A DNA stretch of 64,000 nt, taken from Thermofilaceae archaeon. Lineage in GTDB: Archaea; Thermoproteota; Thermoprotei; Thermofilales; Thermofilaceae. The number at the start of each line of letters is the position of its first letter. Within the stretch, counting starts at the first letter, position 1. Under the pieces are notes generated by a model. That model searched no databases. It had not been told where the DNA came from and saw only the letters and a list, made by a program, of their open reading frames with translations. This document shows, in pieces, positions 62,720 to 64,000 of the stretch. Where the stretch lies: assembly GCA_038731975.1 (NCBI GenBank), contig JAVYQJ010000001.1, forward strand, positions 186,001-250,000, given 5' to 3'. The position numbers were made by a program, and so were the translations under genes.

Positions 62720-64000
62720 ATGGTGAAGCTGATCTACCTAGTCATTGACGGGGCTGCAGACTCCCCCACCGATCCTAAGACGAGCCTCGAGCTAGCGAAG
62801 ACCGAAGCTCTCGACCGGATCGCCCGGCTCTCCCTCTGCGGTCTGATGTACCCCATAGCGAGGGGGGTTGCCCCGGAGAGCGACGCTGCTGTCATGGCCC
62901 TCCTCGGCTACGACCCGCACGTGTACTACACGGGTAGGGGGCCGCTAGAGGCCCTCGGGGCTGACATCGAGATTAGGGAGGGCTATGAGGTGGCCTTCAG
63001 AGCGAACTTCGCCACTATAGACGAGAGGACTCTCGAGATCCTTGATCGAAGGGTGGGGCGGAGCCTGCACTCCGAGGAGGCGCGCGAGCTGGCGAACGCC
63101 CTCGACGGGATGGAGCTAGGGGCTTACGACGGCTACGTGAGGGTCAAGGCCACGGTCGGGCACAGAGGAGTCGTAGTCGTCGGCAGCAGGAGCCACAGGC
63201 TCTCAGACGAAGTTGAGAACACCGACCCCGCCTACGCGAGGGTCGGCAAGATATCGGTCGCGAGGCCAACCTTCGAGAAGCGCGTAGCAGAGTGCAAACC
63301 CCTCGTCGACACGCCGGAGGCCCGGGCTACGGCGGAGCTCGTCAACATTTTCACGAGGAGGGCGATAGAGGTGCTGAGCAACCACCCGGTGAACAAGAAG
63401 AGGGAGGCGAAAGGCCAGCCGAAGGCCAACGTCATCCTCGTCAGGGATGCGGGTGGAGCGCTACCGAAGGTAGAGCCGATCGAAGCGCGCTTCGGCTTGA
63501 GGTTCGGCGCGGTTGTGGAGATGCCGGTCGAGAGGGGCATCGCGAAGCTGCTGGGAATGGAGGTCGCCGAAGTGGGGGAGCCCACCAGCGACAAAGCCGG
63601 TGACTACTTAACGAGGCTTCGAGCAACGCTCGATCTTCTACGCCGAGTGGATGCCGTCTACGTGCACCTGAAGGGCCCCGACGAGCCCGGCCACGACGGC
63701 TTAGCCGACGCGAAGGCCGGCGCCATAGAGGCCATCGACACCTACTTCGTCGCCCCCCTCCTCGAGAGAATCGACCTGAGCGAGACGGCTATCATCGTCA
63801 CTGCGGACCACGCGACACCCCCACGGGCGAAAGCCCACACCGGCGACCCGGTTCCCGTCGCCGTCTACCTGCCCGGCGTCAAACCCGACGGCGTCCTACG
63901 CTTCACAGAGAAGGAGTGCGCCAGGGGTAGCTTAGGAGTAGTGGAGCACGGCTGGGAGCTCCTGCCCAAGTTCGTCGAGATCGCCCGAAAGCACGGCCTA
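62720..64000 (+). CDS. apgM: 2,3-bisphosphoglycerate-independent phosphoglycerate mutase, archaeal type (C-terminus beyond window)
   Basis: An ATG at 62720 opens a frame that runs off the window after 427 codons. Motifs of the ApgM alkaline-phosphatase superfamily are visible: YLVIDGAADSPT (metal Asp), GVAPESDAAVMALLGYDPHV with catalytic Ser region, YTGRGPLEALGADIEI, VYVHLKGPDEPGHDG, and IIVTADHATPPRAKAHTGDP (metal DH and H). It interconverts 3- and 2-phosphoglycerate in glycolysis/gluconeogenesis. Only the last few residues should be missing. Confidence 0.93.
   Translation, partial: MVKLIYLVIDGAADSPTDPKTSLELAKTEALDRIARLSLCGLMYPIARGVAPESDAAVMALLGYDPHVYYTGRGPLEALGADIEIREGYEVAFRANFATIDERTLEILDRRVGRSLHSEEARELANALDGMELGAYDGYVRVKATVGHRGVVVVGSRSHRLSDEVENTDPAYARVGKISVARPTFEKRVAECKPLVDTPEARATAELVNIFTRRAIEVLSNHPVNKKREAKGQPKANVILVRDAGGALPKVEPIEARFGLRFGAVVEMPVERGIAKLLGMEVAEVGEPTSDKAGDYLTRLRATLDLLRRVDAVYVHLKGPDEPGHDGLADAKAGAIEAIDTYFVAPLLERIDLSETAIIVTADHATPPRAKAHTGDPVPVAVYLPGVKPDGVLRFTEKECARGSLGVVEHGWELLPKFVEIARKHGL

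Overview
This 64 kb window is chromosomal DNA from a hyperthermophilic archaeon of the phylum Thermoproteota. The information-processing genes are archaeal throughout: fibrillarin/Nop5, DnaG, RtcB/archease, aIF1A/aIF2-gamma/aIF5B, Spt5/SecE, Rpo12, RFC small and large subunits, Orc1/Cdc6, the proteasome beta subunit and aCPSF1. Every tRNA gene found here appears to carry an intron or insertion, several at non-canonical sites, and the 16S-23S spacer has no tRNA-Ala. DUF2192 and DUF1512 proteins are present. Together these point towards Thermoproteales/Thermofilales-like lineages; this placement is inference from gene content, not from a 16S comparison. I saw no insertion sequence, prophage or CRISPR array.

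Layout. 1-3.8 kb: an operon with the 5' end of a probable tRNA methyltransferase (Trm1), a COG1395 regulator, fibrillarin and Nop5, then a divergent UMP kinase. 3.9-9.5 kb: two nearly identical tRNA-Gly genes (UCC and CCC) in inverted orientation bracket a methyltransferase, a KaiC-type ATPase with its regulator, a degenerate M14-like protein, a candidate C/D-box sRNA, a zinc ribbon and a PRC-barrel coiled-coil protein. 9.5-20.5 kb: a short TFB-like factor, an unclassified structured RNA, DnaG, tRNA-Val, S7, the RNA ligation genes rtcB and archease around a shared palindromic promoter, DUF1512, Map, translin, endonuclease V, a RibL-like enzyme, diphthine synthase and tRNA-Leu with two introns. 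20.5-26.5 kb: LX, prefoldin alpha, FtsY, argF, SecE, Spt5, a UbiD-family decarboxylase and a degenerate TtuA/Ncs6-like protein whose 3' end holds the rRNA promoter. 26.5-31.5 kb: the 16S-23S rRNA operon with long processing stems.

31.6-37.1 kb is the most unusual part: an ABC exporter fused to a DUF1854-like domain, a monomethylamine methyltransferase (MtmB) homologue that has leucine where MtmB has pyrrolysine, and a split UxaA/SuyAB-type hydro-lyase (SAF-domain subunit plus large subunit). The four genes are tightly packed on one strand behind one promoter, with no corrinoid protein or corrinoid-activating enzyme nearby. I read them as one functional unit of unknown substrate.

37.1-64 kb: NAD synthetase, a PIN protein, a cyclic-2,3-diphosphoglycerate-synthetase-like GTPase overlapping agmatinase, Rpo12, UPF0179, proteasome beta, aCPSF1, two Lrp-type regulators, tRNA-Pro, then translation genes (Rio1, aIF1A, Nmd3-like, L10e, TrmJ-like, aIF5B, S6e, aIF2-gamma) with a second KaiC-type ATPase and DUF2192. 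The window ends with RFC small/large, Orc1/Cdc6, a THUMP-domain protein, a SerK-like kinase, an ATP-cone protein and a truncated archaeal phosphoglycerate mutase. Many genes show TATA-like boxes about 26-30 bp before the start codon, suggesting leaderless transcripts; co-directional genes often overlap as ATGA.
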